Counted from the stretch's first letter, positions 27,433 through 36,777 are shown. The stretch is 64,000 bases of DNA from Frateuria terrea (GCF_900115705.1 NZ_FOXL01000006.1:124001-188000); one strand, 5' to 3'. Notes: generated by a model from the sequence alone, not told the origin. Numbers and translations are program-made.

Positions 27433-27883
27433 GCGGGTGTTCCTTCACCGGGGCGTGCTCGGGATCCTCGGCGAACAGGTCGCCGGTGCGGGTATCGCGT
27501 TCGGGTGGCGGGGCGTCGAACAGGTCGGCCTCGGCCCCCGTCTCGTCCGTCAGCTGCGGCAGCGGTTGGTCTTCCAGCTCCACCGGTGCCTCGTCTGCCG
27601 GTACGGCAGTGACCACGCCGACCGCTTTGCGCACCTCGCGCGCCGTGGCATTCATCTGCTCCTGCGCCGCTTCGGCGCGCGCGGCGGCTTCGCGGGCGGT
27701 ACGCTTGATTTCCTCTACCTGGAGTTCGCGCTCGACCTCGGCGCGCACGCTTTCCCAGGTGCCGCGCATGCGCCGCACCAGCGCGCCGGCAGTGCGCGCC
27801 GCGCCAGGCAACTTCTCCGGGCCGAGCACGAGCAGCGCGATAAGCGCCAGCAGCAGCAGCTTGCCGAAGCTGATCTCGATCAT
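27419..27883 (-). CDS. tatB: Sec-independent protein translocase subunit TatB
   Basis: A 154-aa single-span protein. The N-terminal helix MIEISFGKLLLLALIALLVL is followed by the GPEKLP hinge that marks TatB, then an amphipathic helix and a long charged Ala/Glu-rich cytosolic tail. It forms the receptor complex with TatC. It lies 18 bases after tatA and overlaps tatC. Confidence 0.95.
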   Translation of the reverse strand: MIEISFGKLLLLALIALLVLGPEKLPGAARTAGALVRRMRGTWESVRAEVERELQVEEIKRTAREAAARAEAAQEQMNATAREVRKAVGVVTAVPADEAPVELEDQPLPQLTDETGAEADLFDAPPPERDTRTGDLFAEDPEHAPVKEHPHGLA

Positions 27884-27901
27884 CGCCGCGCCACCGCGCG
27901 C

Positions 27902-28147
27902 CTACTTGGTTTCGCTGGTGTCGCGCGCCTTGCTGGCCGTGCTGTCCGCGGGCGGCGGATCGGCGCGAAGCTGTTCCTGCGTCTTGCGCTTGGCCTCGTC
28001 CTCGTCCTCGTCACCCTGCATGGCCTTCTTGAAGCCGCGCACGGCGTTGCCCAGATCGGGGCCGATCTTGGAGAGCTTGCTCGTGCCGAAGATCACCAGC
28101 ACCACGATCAACAGGATGATCCAATGCCAAAAACTGTCCAGACCCAT
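27902..28147 (-). CDS. tatA: Sec-independent protein translocase subunit TatA
   Basis: An 81-aa pore-forming subunit. The transmembrane helix [17 protein letters not shown] is followed by the [20 protein letters not shown] hinge and amphipathic helix, then an acidic tail. ATG 28147 follows an AGAGG box; the longer open frame upstream is not TatA-like. It is the first gene of the tatABC operon, 70 bases after the SYLF gene on the same strand. Confidence 0.96.
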   Translation of the reverse strand: MGLDSFWHWIILLIVVLVIFGTSKLSKIGPDLGNAVRGFKKAMQGDEDEDEAKRKTQEQLRADPPPADSTASKARDTSETK

Positions 28148-28217
28148 GACTTCAAACCTCTGACGGACCGCTGTCCGAAAACCGTTGGGTTGCCAGGCGC
28201 TAATGCCAGCAACGGGA

Positions 28218-28904
28218 TCAACGCGCAGTGTACTCCTCGAGCTGGTCGCGGAAGTCCACGACCGGGCCCGGCACGTTGCTAACCCCTCCCTCGAAGATGC
28301 GCCTGGGCGTAATGCCCGCGCCGTACGCCGCCGCGTTGGCGTCATAGTCGATGCGCAGCACCGAGCCGTCCAGCGCCACCCCGGCGAACAGGCCGCGCGA
28401 GCGCGAGTAGGAATAGATTTCGGCCTTCATCTGCGAGTCGGTGGCGGCGCTGGCGGTGCGGCCGACCGGCCCGGCCGCGGCCGCCGCATCGGCGCCGATC
28501 GTGAACTTGCCGTCGACGATCGAATCGACCCCGCGCTGGGTACGGAACACCAGCACCACGTCGGTCGAGGACACGCCCGCCTGGAAGCCTACGCTGCCAC
28601 CGGTCAGGGTGATGAAACTGGGGTTGGACCAGGTGCCGTCGGGACTCTTCACCGAGATCAGGCCCTCGCCGCGGCGGCCGCCGAAGATGAAGCCGGCCTT
28701 GACCATGTCCGGGATCACCGCGATCGCCTTGGCGTCCTGCAACAGATCCTTCGGGATCGCCTTGTCCGGCGCCTGCATGATCTCACGCAACACACGCACG
28801 GCGTTCTGCGCGCGCACCAGCGGCGGATCCTCCGCATGGGCTGCCATCGCCGGCAGCAGCAGGGCCAGCGCGATCAACGACCAACGACGCAATGCCTTGA
28901 ACAT
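28218..28904 (-). CDS. Exported SYLF (Ysc84-type) lipid-binding domain protein
   Basis: The 228-aa product has a signal peptide ([20 protein letters not shown] then AAHAE). The SYLF domain follows: [55 protein letters not shown], and [20 protein letters not shown] near the C terminus. SYLF domains bind phosphoinositides or other acidic lipids in eukaryotes; bacterial members are periplasmic with unsettled function. ATG 28904 has a strong GGAAGGAG box. It diverges from hemH with 109 bases between starts. Confidence 0.9.
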   Translation of the reverse strand: MFKALRRWSLIALALLLPAMAAHAEDPPLVRAQNAVRVLREIMQAPDKAIPKDLLQDAKAIAVIPDMVKAGFIFGGRRGEGLISVKSPDGTWSNPSFITLTGGSVGFQAGVSSTDVVLVFRTQRGVDSIVDGKFTIGADAAAAAGPVGRTASAATDSQMKAEIYSYSRSRGLFAGVALDGSVLRIDYDANAAAYGAGITPRRIFEGGVSNVPGPVVDFRDQLEEYTAR

Positions 28905-29013
28905 GGGGGGTACTCCTTCCGCAGGGGATGCTTTGGGGGTGCGGCAACGGCGCCGGCGGCGCGCCCGGCGGCCTGTGGCAGACTCCATCGCCTCCACGCC
29001 GCCTGCTGCCACC

Positions 29014-30063
29014 ATGCCACAGCCCGACCACTATACCGGCCCTTCGGACCACGCCCGTGACCGGAACGTTCAGGCAGGCGCCGCCTGCGGGACCGGCGTG
29101 CTGCTGGTCAACCTGGGCACGCCCGCGGCGCCGACGGCGCGCGCGCTCAAGCCCTACCTGGCCGAGTTTCTTTCCGACCGGCGCGTGATCGACTACCCGC
29201 GCTGGCGCTGGTGGCCGATCCTCAAGGTGATCCTGGCGATCCGCCCGCGCCGCTCGGCGCACGCCTATACGCGGATCTGGACCGAAGCCGGCTCGCCGCT
29301 ACGCGTGCTGAGCGAGGCATTGGCCACCGCGTTGCAGGCCGAACTCGCCGGCCAGGCGCGCGTGGCGCTGGCGATGCGCTACGGCGCGCCGTCGGTGGCC
29401 ACGAAGATCGCCGAACTTCAGGCGGCCGGCGTGCGCCGGCTGCTGGTGCTGCCGCTGTACCCGCAATACTCGGCCACCTCCACCGGCTCGGTGATCGACG
29501 CGGTGGCCGACGCGCTGAAGCAGCTGCGCTGGCCGCCGGAGCTGCGCCTGGTCAACGACTATCACGACGATCCGTTGCACATCGAGGCGCTGGCGGAGCG
29601 GATCGAACGCTGGTGGCAAGCCCATGGCCGCGGCGAGAAGCTGCTGCTTTCCTTCCATGGCATTCCCGAGCGCTACGTACGCCTGGGCGATCCCTACCTG
29701 GCGCAGTGCCAGGCGACCGCGGCGCGGCTGCGTGCGCGGCTGGGGCTGGATGAGGCGCAGGTGCTGCTGAGCTTCCAGTCGCGCGTGGGCCGCGAACCGT
29801 GGCTGCAGCCGTACACCGACGCCACCGTGCGCCGGCTCGCCGCCGAGGGCGTGCGGCAGCTGGACGTGGCCTGCCCCGGCTTCGCCGTGGACTGTCTGGA
29901 AACGCTGGAGGAGATCGCGATGCAGAATCGCGATTTCTTCCTTGCCGCGGGCGGGCAGGACCTGCGCTACATCCCCGCGCTCAACGATTCACCCGAGCAG
30001 GTGGCGGGCCTGGCTGCGATCGTCCGCCGCCACGCGCAGGGCTGGCCGGGCTTCGGCGCTTAG
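29014..30063 (+). CDS. hemH: Ferrochelatase
   Basis: HemH inserts Fe2+ into protoporphyrin IX, the last step of haem b synthesis, at the cytosolic face of the inner membrane. The 349-aa protein has LLVNLGTPAAPT at the start of the first domain, the catalytic His215 in LLSFHGIPERY, and the acidic pair in CPGFAVDCLETLEEI (Glu296). The start is ATG 29014; the open frame is longer but begins conservation only after residue 25. Haem supply links this gene to the oxidase cluster 20 kb away (cyoE and ctaA use haem b). Confidence 0.95.
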   Translation: MPQPDHYTGPSDHARDRNVQAGAACGTGVLLVNLGTPAAPTARALKPYLAEFLSDRRVIDYPRWRWWPILKVILAIRPRRSAHAYTRIWTEAGSPLRVLSEALATALQAELAGQARVALAMRYGAPSVATKIAELQAAGVRRLLVLPLYPQYSATSTGSVIDAVADALKQLRWPPELRLVNDYHDDPLHIEALAERIERWWQAHGRGEKLLLSFHGIPERYVRLGDPYLAQCQATAARLRARLGLDEAQVLLSFQSRVGREPWLQPYTDATVRRLAAEGVRQLDVACPGFAVDCLETLEEIAMQNRDFFLAAGGQDLRYIPALNDSPEQVAGLAAIVRRHAQGWPGFGA

Positions 30064-30229
30064 CCACCTCCGGCGATGGCTCAACGCGGGAGGCCGCAAG
30101 AACGGTCGGCGCACTTTTCGGGAGCCCGGGCCCAACGGAGCTGCTCTCCCAGGTCTGGCGTCCCGCCACGTCGCCTCGCACGCTCCACCGGTTGCTGCCG
30201 GCGGCTGCCGGCGCCGCGATCGCATGGAA

Positions 30230-30649
30230 TCAGGAACGTGCTTGCGCCAAGCCGAGCCAGCGCTCGGCGCGCGTCAGCATGTCGCCCAGCGACGTCCGCA
30301 GCAGCAGCGCACCCAGTGCCAGGCCGAGCGCATCGGCGGCCCAGTCCCACACGCTCGCGTCTTCGGGGTCGTGCGGCCACTGCGCGCATTCGATGAGCAG
30401 GCCGAACAGCAGGCAGGCGGCCGCTGCAGCAAGGCGTTGGCGCGGCCGGTGGTAGAGGTTGCCCCACCAACCCATCAGCATGGCGAAGGCCAGCACGTGC
30501 AGCAGCTTGTCGCCCTGTGGCAGCGCCAGCGCCATCGCGTCGAGATGGCGGGCGGCCGGCAGTAGAGCGAAGGCGGCCACGGCCGCCATCAGTGCCACGC
30601 CCAGCACCAGCCAGCCGTGGCGCCACTGCGGTGCTGCGGTCGCCTTCAA
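30230..30649 (-). CDS. VanZ-like family membrane protein
   Basis: A 139-aa protein with four hydrophobic segments. It has the VanZ-like pattern PQGDKLLHVLAFAMLMG, then LLFGLLIECAQ and DWAADALGLALGALL. VanZ of enterococci gives low teicoplanin resistance, but chromosomal members like this one have no proven role and resistance should not be inferred. Its ATG overlaps the stop of the upstream methyltransferase gene (ATGA at 30646-30649), so the two are translationally coupled. Confidence 0.85.
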   Translation of the reverse strand: MKATAAPQWRHGWLVLGVALMAAVAAFALLPAARHLDAMALALPQGDKLLHVLAFAMLMGWWGNLYHRPRQRLAAAAACLLFGLLIECAQWPHDPEDASVWDWAADALGLALGALLLRTSLGDMLTRAERWLGLAQARS

Positions 30650-31839
30650 AGCCGTCCGCCCTGGTCAGCGGCGAGCAGTTCGGCAGCCAGCGGCAGTACG
30701 TCCAGGCCGCGGGCGAACAACATCGCCTGGAAGCGCTCGCCCATCTGCTCCGGCATCGTCAACCGACGGACCTCCTGGGCCAGGCGGTGGCGCGCAAAGT
30801 CGTCGCCGGCCTGCGCATGGGCCTGCTCGAACGCCACCTGCAACCCGCTGGCGAGCAGGAGTTGCGCCTGCGGCAGGTAGGCCGCCACGCCGAATCCGGC
30901 GCTGTTGCCGGCTTCCGCCAGCGCGGTGAAGTCGACCGAGGCGGTCAGGTCGTTCAAGCCCGGCCAGTGCAGCGGATCGTTGTGCGCGTGGTGCCGGTAG
31001 TGCGCCATCAGCGTGCCGTCGCTGCGCTCGGGCAGGTAGTACTCGCGGCGCACGTAGCCATAGTCGACGAACAGCATCACGCCCGCGGAGAGGGTGCCGG
31101 CCACGGCCTGGACCCAGTACGGCAGTTGCGGCAGCACCTCGGAGCGATAGCCGTCGGCGAAGGGCTGGCCCAGGTCGCGTTCGAGGTGGCGCACGGCGCC
31201 GGAGACCAGTGCGTCGGCAGGGCGGTCGGTGCGCACCAGGCGCCCTTCGCCGTCGAGCGCCACGTGCTCCTCGTAGACCTCGCCCGCGCGCAGGGTGAAG
31301 CGCGTAGTAGGCAAGGCGTCGACCACTTCGTTGGCGAACAGCACACCGCGCCACTCCTCTTCGGGCGGCTGGTCCAGCCAGGCCACGCGCGCGTTGAGCG
31401 CAGCCGGCAACGCGGCGGCCAGGCGTTCGCGCTGGCGATCGCGCAGGTCGGCGCTGGGTTCCAGGATCAGGTAGCGGCGCGGCAGCGTGCCGGCGGCGCC
31501 GAAGGCGCGCAGCACGGCCTCGGCAAAAGCACCGCTGCCGCCGCCCAGCTCGAGGAAATCCGCCTCGCTGCCGAGCATCGCCAGCACCGGGTGCATCGCG
31601 TTGGCGATGCATTGCGCGAACAGCCCGCCCAGTTCCGGCGCGGTGACGAAGTCGCCGGCCTCGCCGAACTTGGTCTTGCCGGCGCTGTAGTAGCCCAGGC
31701 CCGGCGCGTACAGGCAGCGCTCCATGTACTGCGCGAACGGGATCGGGCCGTGCGCGGCGATCTGCGTGCGCAGCAGCTGCAGCAGGCGATCGGAATGGGC
31801 GCGTTCGTCGGGGCCGGGGTCGGGGAGTCGGGAGGCCAT
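30646..31839 (-). CDS. SAM-dependent methyltransferase, MidA/NDUFAF7 family (COG1565)
   Basis: A 397-aa protein with the family signature IPFAQYMERCLYAPGLGYYS near the N terminus, then FVTAPELGGLFAQCIAN, the SAM-binding loop FLELGGGSGAFAEAVLRAF, and LFANEVVDALPTTRF. The eukaryotic relative NDUFAF7 dimethylates an arginine in respiratory complex I; the bacterial substrate is not known. Met at 31839 is preferred, since upstream sequence in the frame is not conserved-looking. It overlaps the VanZ-like gene by 4 bases. Confidence 0.9.
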   Translation of the reverse strand: MASRLPDPGPDERAHSDRLLQLLRTQIAAHGPIPFAQYMERCLYAPGLGYYSAGKTKFGEAGDFVTAPELGGLFAQCIANAMHPVLAMLGSEADFLELGGGSGAFAEAVLRAFGAAGTLPRRYLILEPSADLRDRQRERLAAALPAALNARVAWLDQPPEEEWRGVLFANEVVDALPTTRFTLRAGEVYEEHVALDGEGRLVRTDRPADALVSGAVRHLERDLGQPFADGYRSEVLPQLPYWVQAVAGTLSAGVMLFVDYGYVRREYYLPERSDGTLMAHYRHHAHNDPLHWPGLNDLTASVDFTALAEAGNSAGFGVAAYLPQAQLLLASGLQVAFEQAHAQAGDDFARHRLAQEVRRLTMPEQMGERFQAMLFARGLDVLPLAAELLAADQGGRL

Positions 31840-32165
31840 GGCTCGGGGATCGTGCAAAAGGTGCACAGGGTAGCCGATGCGGCGTGGGCACCTTGTCCCG
31901 CCCCGACGTTTGGGCGGATGCTGCAAGCAGACTGCAGTAGCGCCGACCGAGCGCGACCTGGTAGTGGCGCCCAACCTGTCCTGCAGCCAGAGCACGCCGA
32001 AGCGGTGCTCCCGCGCCGCCGCATCGAGCCGCGGAGGTGGTGTCCAGGTTGGCCGAGCCGTGGCGACTGGGCGGAGCCGCCGCCGCTGTCGCCAGGAGGA
32101 CATGTGCCTTCGACCCGTTCACGCCCATCCGTCCACACTGGCGCCTTCCGCTTGGAGGACGAACC
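31840..32165. other. 326-base divergent intergenic region, no gene seen
   Basis: This spacer separates the methyltransferase gene (minus) from the EcsC-like gene (plus) and must hold both promoters. I see no convincing sigma70 box, repeat copy or small ORF. The only clear element is a GGAGGA ribosome binding site before the 32166 start. Confidence 0.5.
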
Positions 32166-32825
32166 ATGGCCGAGCTGCCGATCCAGATCCCCGCCGTGCC
32201 CGCCACCGCCGACCACGGCCGGATCGCCACGGCCATCCTCGACTTCGCCAGCCAGATCCCCGGCAGCCAGGTCCATCGCGGGCTTCATCCGGAAGCGAAG
32301 GCCAACGAACTGGCCCGCCAGGCCGCGCGCAAGGCGGCGCTCACCGCCGGCTCGCTGGCACTGCCGCCCGGACCGCTGGGCTGGCTGACCGTGCTGCCCG
32401 AGCTGGTGGCGATCTGGCGGATCCAGGCGCAGATGGTCAGCGACATCGCCGCGGCCTACGGCCAGCACGCCAGCCTGGGACGCGAGCAGATGCTCTGGTG
32501 CCTGTTTCGCCACACTGCGGCGCAGGCGTTCCGCGACCTGGTGGTGCGGATGGGTGACCGGCTGCTGTTTCGCCAGCTCTCCGCCACGCTGGCCGAGCGG
32601 GTAGCCCGGCGGATCGGCGTGAGCCTGTCGCGACGAGCGGTCGGTGCCGGCATTTCCCGCTGGCTGCCGGTGATCGGCGCCGCCGGCGTGGGTGCCTACG
32701 CCTGGTACGACACGCGCAGCGTGGCGCGCACCGCGATGGAGCTGTTCGGCAGCGGCAGCCTGATCCGCACCGAACCGGTCGGTGCCCCGGACGGCGCCAT
32801 CGAACCAGACGACCTGCCGCCCTAG
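32166..32825 (+). CDS. EcsC-like family protein (tentative)
   Basis: A 219-aa protein with ARKAALTAGSLALPPGPLGW, then LPELVAIWRIQAQMVSDIAA and AYG, a pattern like the EcsC family. A hydrophobic stretch lies near 165-190 (WLPVIGAAGVGAYAWY). EcsC proteins are named from a Bacillus ABC exporter locus but have no defined activity; no transporter is adjacent. ATG 32166 is preceded by GGAGGAC with good spacing. The assignment is by general pattern and is moderate. It is followed 37 bases later by the pteridine reductase gene. Confidence 0.65.
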   Translation: MAELPIQIPAVPATADHGRIATAILDFASQIPGSQVHRGLHPEAKANELARQAARKAALTAGSLALPPGPLGWLTVLPELVAIWRIQAQMVSDIAAAYGQHASLGREQMLWCLFRHTAAQAFRDLVVRMGDRLLFRQLSATLAERVARRIGVSLSRRAVGAGISRWLPVIGAAGVGAYAWYDTRSVARTAMELFGSGSLIRTEPVGAPDGAIEPDDLPP

Positions 32826-32862
32826 CGGTGACGCCCTGCCCGCTTTGCGGCAAGCTCGCCGC

Positions 32863-33606
32863 ATGGACACCGAACATCCACCCGTCGCACTGGTCACCGG
32901 CGGCGCCCGCCGCGTCGGCGCCGCCATCGCGCGCGCCCTGCACGCGGCCGGCTACGACCTGGCGCTGCACTACCGCCACTCCGCCGGCGACGCCGACGCC
33001 CTGATCGCGGAACTGGAGCGCGCCCGTCCCGGCAGCACGCTGGGTGTGCAGGCTGACCTGGCCGATCTGGCGCAGTTGCCGGCCCTGGTCGAACGGGTGA
33101 CGGCACGCTTCGGCCGACTCGATGCGCTGGTCAACAACGCTTCGGCCTTCCACCCCACACCGATCGGCAGCGCCACGCCGGCGCAGTGGAACGAGTTGTT
33201 TGCGTCCAACGCGCAGGCGCCGTTCTTCCTGGTCCAGGCGGCCTGGCCGGCACTGCGCGAGGCGCGCGGCGCGGTAGTCAACCTGGTCGATATCTACGCT
33301 GAGCGCGCACTGCCGGGCCATCCGATCTACGTCATGGCCAAGGCCGCACTGGCCGCGATGACGCGCACGCTGGCGCAGGACCTGGCGCCACAGGTGCGCG
33401 TCAACGGCGTCGCACCCGGCGCCGTCATGTGGCCGGCGGAGGGCAAGGACTACGCCGATCGCGAGGCGCTGCTGGCGCGCACCCCGCTGCAGCGCGCCGG
33501 CACGCCGGAGGATGTCGCCTCCGCCGTGCTGTGGCTGCTGCGCGACGCGCCGTTCGTGACCGGACAGATCATCCGCGTCGACGGCGGTCGCACGCTTACC
33601 GTTTGA
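32863..33606 (+). CDS. Pteridine reductase / dihydromonapterin reductase-like SDR
   Basis: A 247-aa short-chain dehydrogenase. The cofactor loop TGGARRVGAAIA has the double Arg typical of NADPH-dependent pteridine reductases. The catalytic set is Asp-Tyr-Lys rather than Ser-Tyr-Lys: Asp in VVNLVDIYAE and Tyr/Lys in YVMAKAAL, as in PTR1. It also has ALVNNASAFHPTPIG, VRVNGVAPGA and TGQIIRVDGGRTL. It should reduce dihydropterins (or dihydrofolate weakly), like FolM. Proximity to folK and folB supports a pterin role. The conserved region begins 10 residues after ATG 32863. Confidence 0.88.
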   Translation: MDTEHPPVALVTGGARRVGAAIARALHAAGYDLALHYRHSAGDADALIAELERARPGSTLGVQADLADLAQLPALVERVTARFGRLDALVNNASAFHPTPIGSATPAQWNELFASNAQAPFFLVQAAWPALREARGAVVNLVDIYAERALPGHPIYVMAKAALAAMTRTLAQDLAPQVRVNGVAPGAVMWPAEGKDYADREALLARTPLQRAGTPEDVASAVLWLLRDAPFVTGQIIRVDGGRTLTV

Positions 33607-33651
33607 TGGCGAATCGAAGCATGGCGGCGCCTCCGACGGGGGCGGGCCGTA

Positions 33652-34506
33652 CTACTTCTTCGCGCGAAAGGCACCCTGCAGCAACGCCGGTTCGAACCCA
33701 GCGCCGGCCTCGCCACCCTCTGCATAGCGGTACAGCGCCGCAGCGTAGATGCCCTGCAGCGACGCCTGCACCAGGCTCAGCAGCACCAGTGCAACGACCA
33801 CCACGACCACCGCCGTTACCAGCGCCGGCAACGAATGCAGTGCCACGGCGCCGCCGATCAGCAGCGCGCCCAGCAGCATGGCAAGCAAGGTGATCAATCC
33901 GGACGCCGCGCCCAGGCCCACGTTGCCGATCAGGTTCTCGCCCCAGGTGCGTTTGAGCAGTTCCACGCTGCGCTTGACCGCGTCCACCGGCCCCACGTCC
34001 TGGCTGGCCAGTACCGGCACCACCAGGAAGGTGGCCACGGTCCAGGCCAGGCCCAGCAGGCCGACCACCAGCCGCCCGAGCAACCCCAGCCGTTCCTGCA
34101 GCGCACGCAGGATCAGGCCCACGGTGGCGGCGATCAATGCGTAGCCAAGGATGCTCGCCCAGCGCGAACGCGCCAGCGCCAGGCCATCGGACAAGCGGGT
34201 CGGCTCGCCGCGCAGGTGGCGCAGCGCACAGCCAGCCAGCGCGGTGTTGAAGAACACGATCACGAAGTACTGCACGAGGTAGAAGGCGAACATCACCAGC
34301 CAGGTGACCGGCGACCAGCGATGGGCGTCGAACCTGCCGCCGTCGCTGGCGATCGCCGCCAGCGCCACCGGCACCAGGAAACTGGCCGCCACCACCAGCG
34401 AGCACAGCCCCGACAGCAGCGGAAAGGCCAGCAGGGCCTTGTCCGAGCGCAACACTGCGGCGCTTGCCTTCATCAACCCCCAACTGCGTGCGAACTTGCC
34501 GGCCAT
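33652..34506 (-). CDS. Multi-pass membrane protein, DUF6159-like
   Basis: A 284-aa inner membrane protein starting MAGKFARSWGLMKASAAVLR, with LRSDKALLAFPLLSGLCSLV and about six hydrophobic segments. It has the conserved SQDVGPVDAVKRSVELLKRT loop and FNTALAGCALRHLRG. The pattern matches an uncharacterised bacterial family (DUF6159). ATG 34506 is preceded by a GGGGGAAGGG purine tract. Function unknown. It converges with the pteridine reductase gene. Confidence 0.75.
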   Translation of the reverse strand: MAGKFARSWGLMKASAAVLRSDKALLAFPLLSGLCSLVVAASFLVPVALAAIASDGGRFDAHRWSPVTWLVMFAFYLVQYFVIVFFNTALAGCALRHLRGEPTRLSDGLALARSRWASILGYALIAATVGLILRALQERLGLLGRLVVGLLGLAWTVATFLVVPVLASQDVGPVDAVKRSVELLKRTWGENLIGNVGLGAASGLITLLAMLLGALLIGGAVALHSLPALVTAVVVVVVALVLLSLVQASLQGIYAAALYRYAEGGEAGAGFEPALLQGAFRAKK

Positions 34507-34584
34507 GCCCTTCCCCCTTCGGTCCGTGAATGCCAGGCGCCTTTCTAGCACCCGGCCGGCAGTGGCGACAGTGGCGTACGGGGC

Positions 34585-35067
34585 CTACAGGGGATACGCC
34601 TCGAGCGGCTCGCTTTGCTGCGCAAACGCCGCCCACAGGTCGGCCATGCTGCGCCCGCTCACCGGATGGCGCAGGTCCGGCGCAATGTCCGCCAGCGGAC
34701 GCAGCACGAAGGCATGCTTCAGTTCACCACGCGGAACCTGCAGGTGACCGGGACCGTCGATGACGCGCTGGCCGTACAGCACGATGTCCACGTCGAGCGT
34801 GCGGTCCGAATAGCGCGGCACGTCGCGGCGCCGACCATGGCGATCCTCCAGCGCGTGCAGCCACTCGTTCAGCGCCTCGGGCTCCAGGTCGGTGTCGAGC
34901 GCCACGGCGAGGTTGACGAAGTCGGCGCCGTCGAAGCCGACCGCCCGGCTGCGGTACGCCGGCGACACGTCGATCGCGCCGAAGCGCGCACGCAGCTCAT
35001 CCAGCGCCGCGCGCAGGTGGCGTTGCGGCTCGAGGTTGGAGCCCAGGCTCAGGTAGGCGCGGTCCAT
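34585..35067 (-). CDS. folK: 2-amino-4-hydroxy-6-hydroxymethyldihydropteridine pyrophosphokinase
   Basis: HPPK transfers pyrophosphate from ATP to 6-hydroxymethyl-dihydropterin in folate synthesis. The 160-aa protein has the expected motifs: YLSLGSNLEPQRHLRAAL, SPAYRSRAVGFDGADFVNLA, and the metal/ATP-binding block RTLDVDIVLYG followed by VPRGELKHAFVLRPLADIAP. The start is 6 bases after the channel gene stop, suggesting cotranscription from the folB side. Later pathway enzymes such as FolP are not in this window. Confidence 0.95.
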   Translation of the reverse strand: MDRAYLSLGSNLEPQRHLRAALDELRARFGAIDVSPAYRSRAVGFDGADFVNLAVALDTDLEPEALNEWLHALEDRHGRRRDVPRYSDRTLDVDIVLYGQRVIDGPGHLQVPRGELKHAFVLRPLADIAPDLRHPVSGRSMADLWAAFAQQSEPLEAYPL

Positions 35068-35072
35068 CGACG

Positions 35073-36326
35073 TCAGGCCCCGGCCCGCGCCGCGGCGCGC
35101 ACGGGCGACGCGGCGGGCAGACCCCATCCCGCGCGCACGTCGTGCCCGGAGGGTTGCTGGTACAGCGCCAGGCCGAATTCCGGCAGCAGCGCGAACAGGT
35201 GGTCGAAGATGTCCGCCTGGATGCCCTCGTACTCGGCCCAGGCCACCGTGTCGGTGAAGCAGTACAGCTCCAGCGGGATCCCCTGCGGCCCGCTGGGCAG
35301 CTGGCGCACCATGCAGCTGAGGCCATGGTGGATTTGCGGATGGGTGTCCAGGTAGGCCTGCACGTAGGCGCGGAACGTGCCCAGGTTGGTCAGCCGGCGC
35401 CGGTTGCCCGGCACCGCGGCGGCCTCGCCCAGGCCCTGGTTCCACCGCGTCACGTCGCGCGTCTTCGCTGGCAGGTAGTTGGCCAGCAATGTCAGCCGGG
35501 ACAGGCGCTCGATGGCCGCCTCGTCGAGGAAGTGCACGCTGGCCGCGTCGAGCGTCAATGCGCGCTTGATCCGCCGCCCGCCGGTCTCCTGCATGCCCCG
35601 CCAGTTCCTGTAGGAATCGGAGATCAGCCGCCAACTGGGGATGCTGGTGACGGTCTTGTCCCAGTTGCGCACCTTGACCGTATGCAGCGCGATGTCGATC
35701 ACGTCGCCGTCCGCGTTGAGCTGTGGCATCTCGATCCAGTCGCCCACGCGCAGCATGTCGTTGGAGGACAGTTGCACGCCGGCGACGAAGCCCAGGATGG
35801 TGTCCTTGAAGATCAGCATGAGCACTGCCGACATCGCGCCCAGGCCGGACAGCAGCAGGCCGACCTGCTTGCCGGTGATCGCCGCGATCACCACCAGCGC
35901 GCCGACCAGGAACAGGCCCAGCTTGGCCAGCTGCACGACGCCCTTGATCGAACGCTGCTTCCCGGCCGGGGTCTGCCGGTAGACGTCCTCGGCGGCCGAC
36001 AACGCGGCGTTGAGCGCCATCACCATGCACAGCACCAGCAGTGCGAGCATCGTCTTGCCGACAACCGCCTCGGCCGCTTCCGGCACGCCCGGCACCAGCG
36101 CGATGCCGTACTGCACGATCAGCGGCGTCACCAGCCGGGCCAACCAGCGGAAGGCACCGCGCCGCAGCAACGCATCGTCCCAGCGCCAGGCGGTGCGGCG
36201 GACCAAGCCTTGCGCCAGCCGCAGCAGCACGCGCCGGCAAAGTTCGCCGGCCAACCAGGCCAGCGACAGCAGCGCCAGTGCGCCGAGCAGGGTGCGCATC
36301 CAGGAAAGGCCGAGCAATTCGGTCAT
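35073..36326 (-). CDS. Mechanosensitive ion channel, MscS superfamily (YbdG-like)
   Basis: A 417-aa inner membrane channel that would release solutes under osmotic downshock. About five hydrophobic segments precede the pore helix and the MscS beta domain. The latter reads LIFKDTILGFVAGVQLSSND and LRVGDWIEMPQLNADGDVID, then IALHTVKVRNWDKTVTSIPS. The insertion RNWRGMQETGGRRIKRAL and the long C-terminal part resemble E. coli YbdG. Met 36326 is chosen near the first membrane segment, but no good ribosome binding site is visible, so the start is uncertain. It lies between folB and folK on the same strand. Confidence 0.88.
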   Translation of the reverse strand: MTELLGLSWMRTLLGALALLSLAWLAGELCRRVLLRLAQGLVRRTAWRWDDALLRRGAFRWLARLVTPLIVQYGIALVPGVPEAAEAVVGKTMLALLVLCMVMALNAALSAAEDVYRQTPAGKQRSIKGVVQLAKLGLFLVGALVVIAAITGKQVGLLLSGLGAMSAVLMLIFKDTILGFVAGVQLSSNDMLRVGDWIEMPQLNADGDVIDIALHTVKVRNWDKTVTSIPSWRLISDSYRNWRGMQETGGRRIKRALTLDAASVHFLDEAAIERLSRLTLLANYLPAKTRDVTRWNQGLGEAAAVPGNRRRLTNLGTFRAYVQAYLDTHPQIHHGLSCMVRQLPSGPQGIPLELYCFTDTVAWAEYEGIQADIFDHLFALLPEFGLALYQQPSGHDVRAGWGLPAASPVRAAARAGA

Positions 36327-36411
36327 GGGCGTCGGGATTCCTCGATCAAGGCCCGGGGGAGTGCACGGCGACGCGTTCGAGCACGCTTGCGCCGCGGACA
36401 CCGGCGAAGGA

Positions 36412-36771
36412 TTACTGCGGACGCGTGCCGCGCTCGATGCGCACGCCGACCGCACGCGCGCCGCGCACGGCGCCCGGCTTGGACAGTTTCAGCCGAACCC
36501 AGCTCACGCCGAATTCCTCGCGGATGATCGCCGCGCAACGTTCGGCCAGCGTCTCGACCAGGCCGAAACTGGAGCCGCCTACGTACTCGATCAGCCGCTT
36601 GGAGACGTCCTTGTAGTTGAGCGTGTGCGCAATGTCGTCGCTTGCCGCCGGCGCGGTGTTGTCGAACGCCATCTCGATGTCGAACGCGAGCGTCTGCCGC
36701 ACGCGACGTTCCCAGTCGTAGATGCCGATCACCGCGTCGATGCGCAGGTCTTCGATGAAAACGATGTCCAT
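36412..36771 (-). CDS. folB: Dihydroneopterin aldolase
   Basis: FolB cleaves dihydroneopterin to 6-hydroxymethyl-dihydropterin and glycolaldehyde, the step before FolK. The 119-aa length is typical. Family marks are IEDLRIDAVIGIYDWERRVR, HTLNYKDVSKRL, FGLVETLAERCAAIIREEF and the C-terminal LSKPGAVRGARAVGVRIER. There is no Shine-Dalgarno sequence; a TAAACT box ends 6 bases before the ATG. FolB, the channel and FolK probably form one transcription unit. Confidence 0.95.
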   Translation of the reverse strand: MDIVFIEDLRIDAVIGIYDWERRVRQTLAFDIEMAFDNTAPAASDDIAHTLNYKDVSKRLIEYVGGSSFGLVETLAERCAAIIREEFGVSWVRLKLSKPGAVRGARAVGVRIERGTRPQ

Positions 36772-36777
36772 CGCGCC

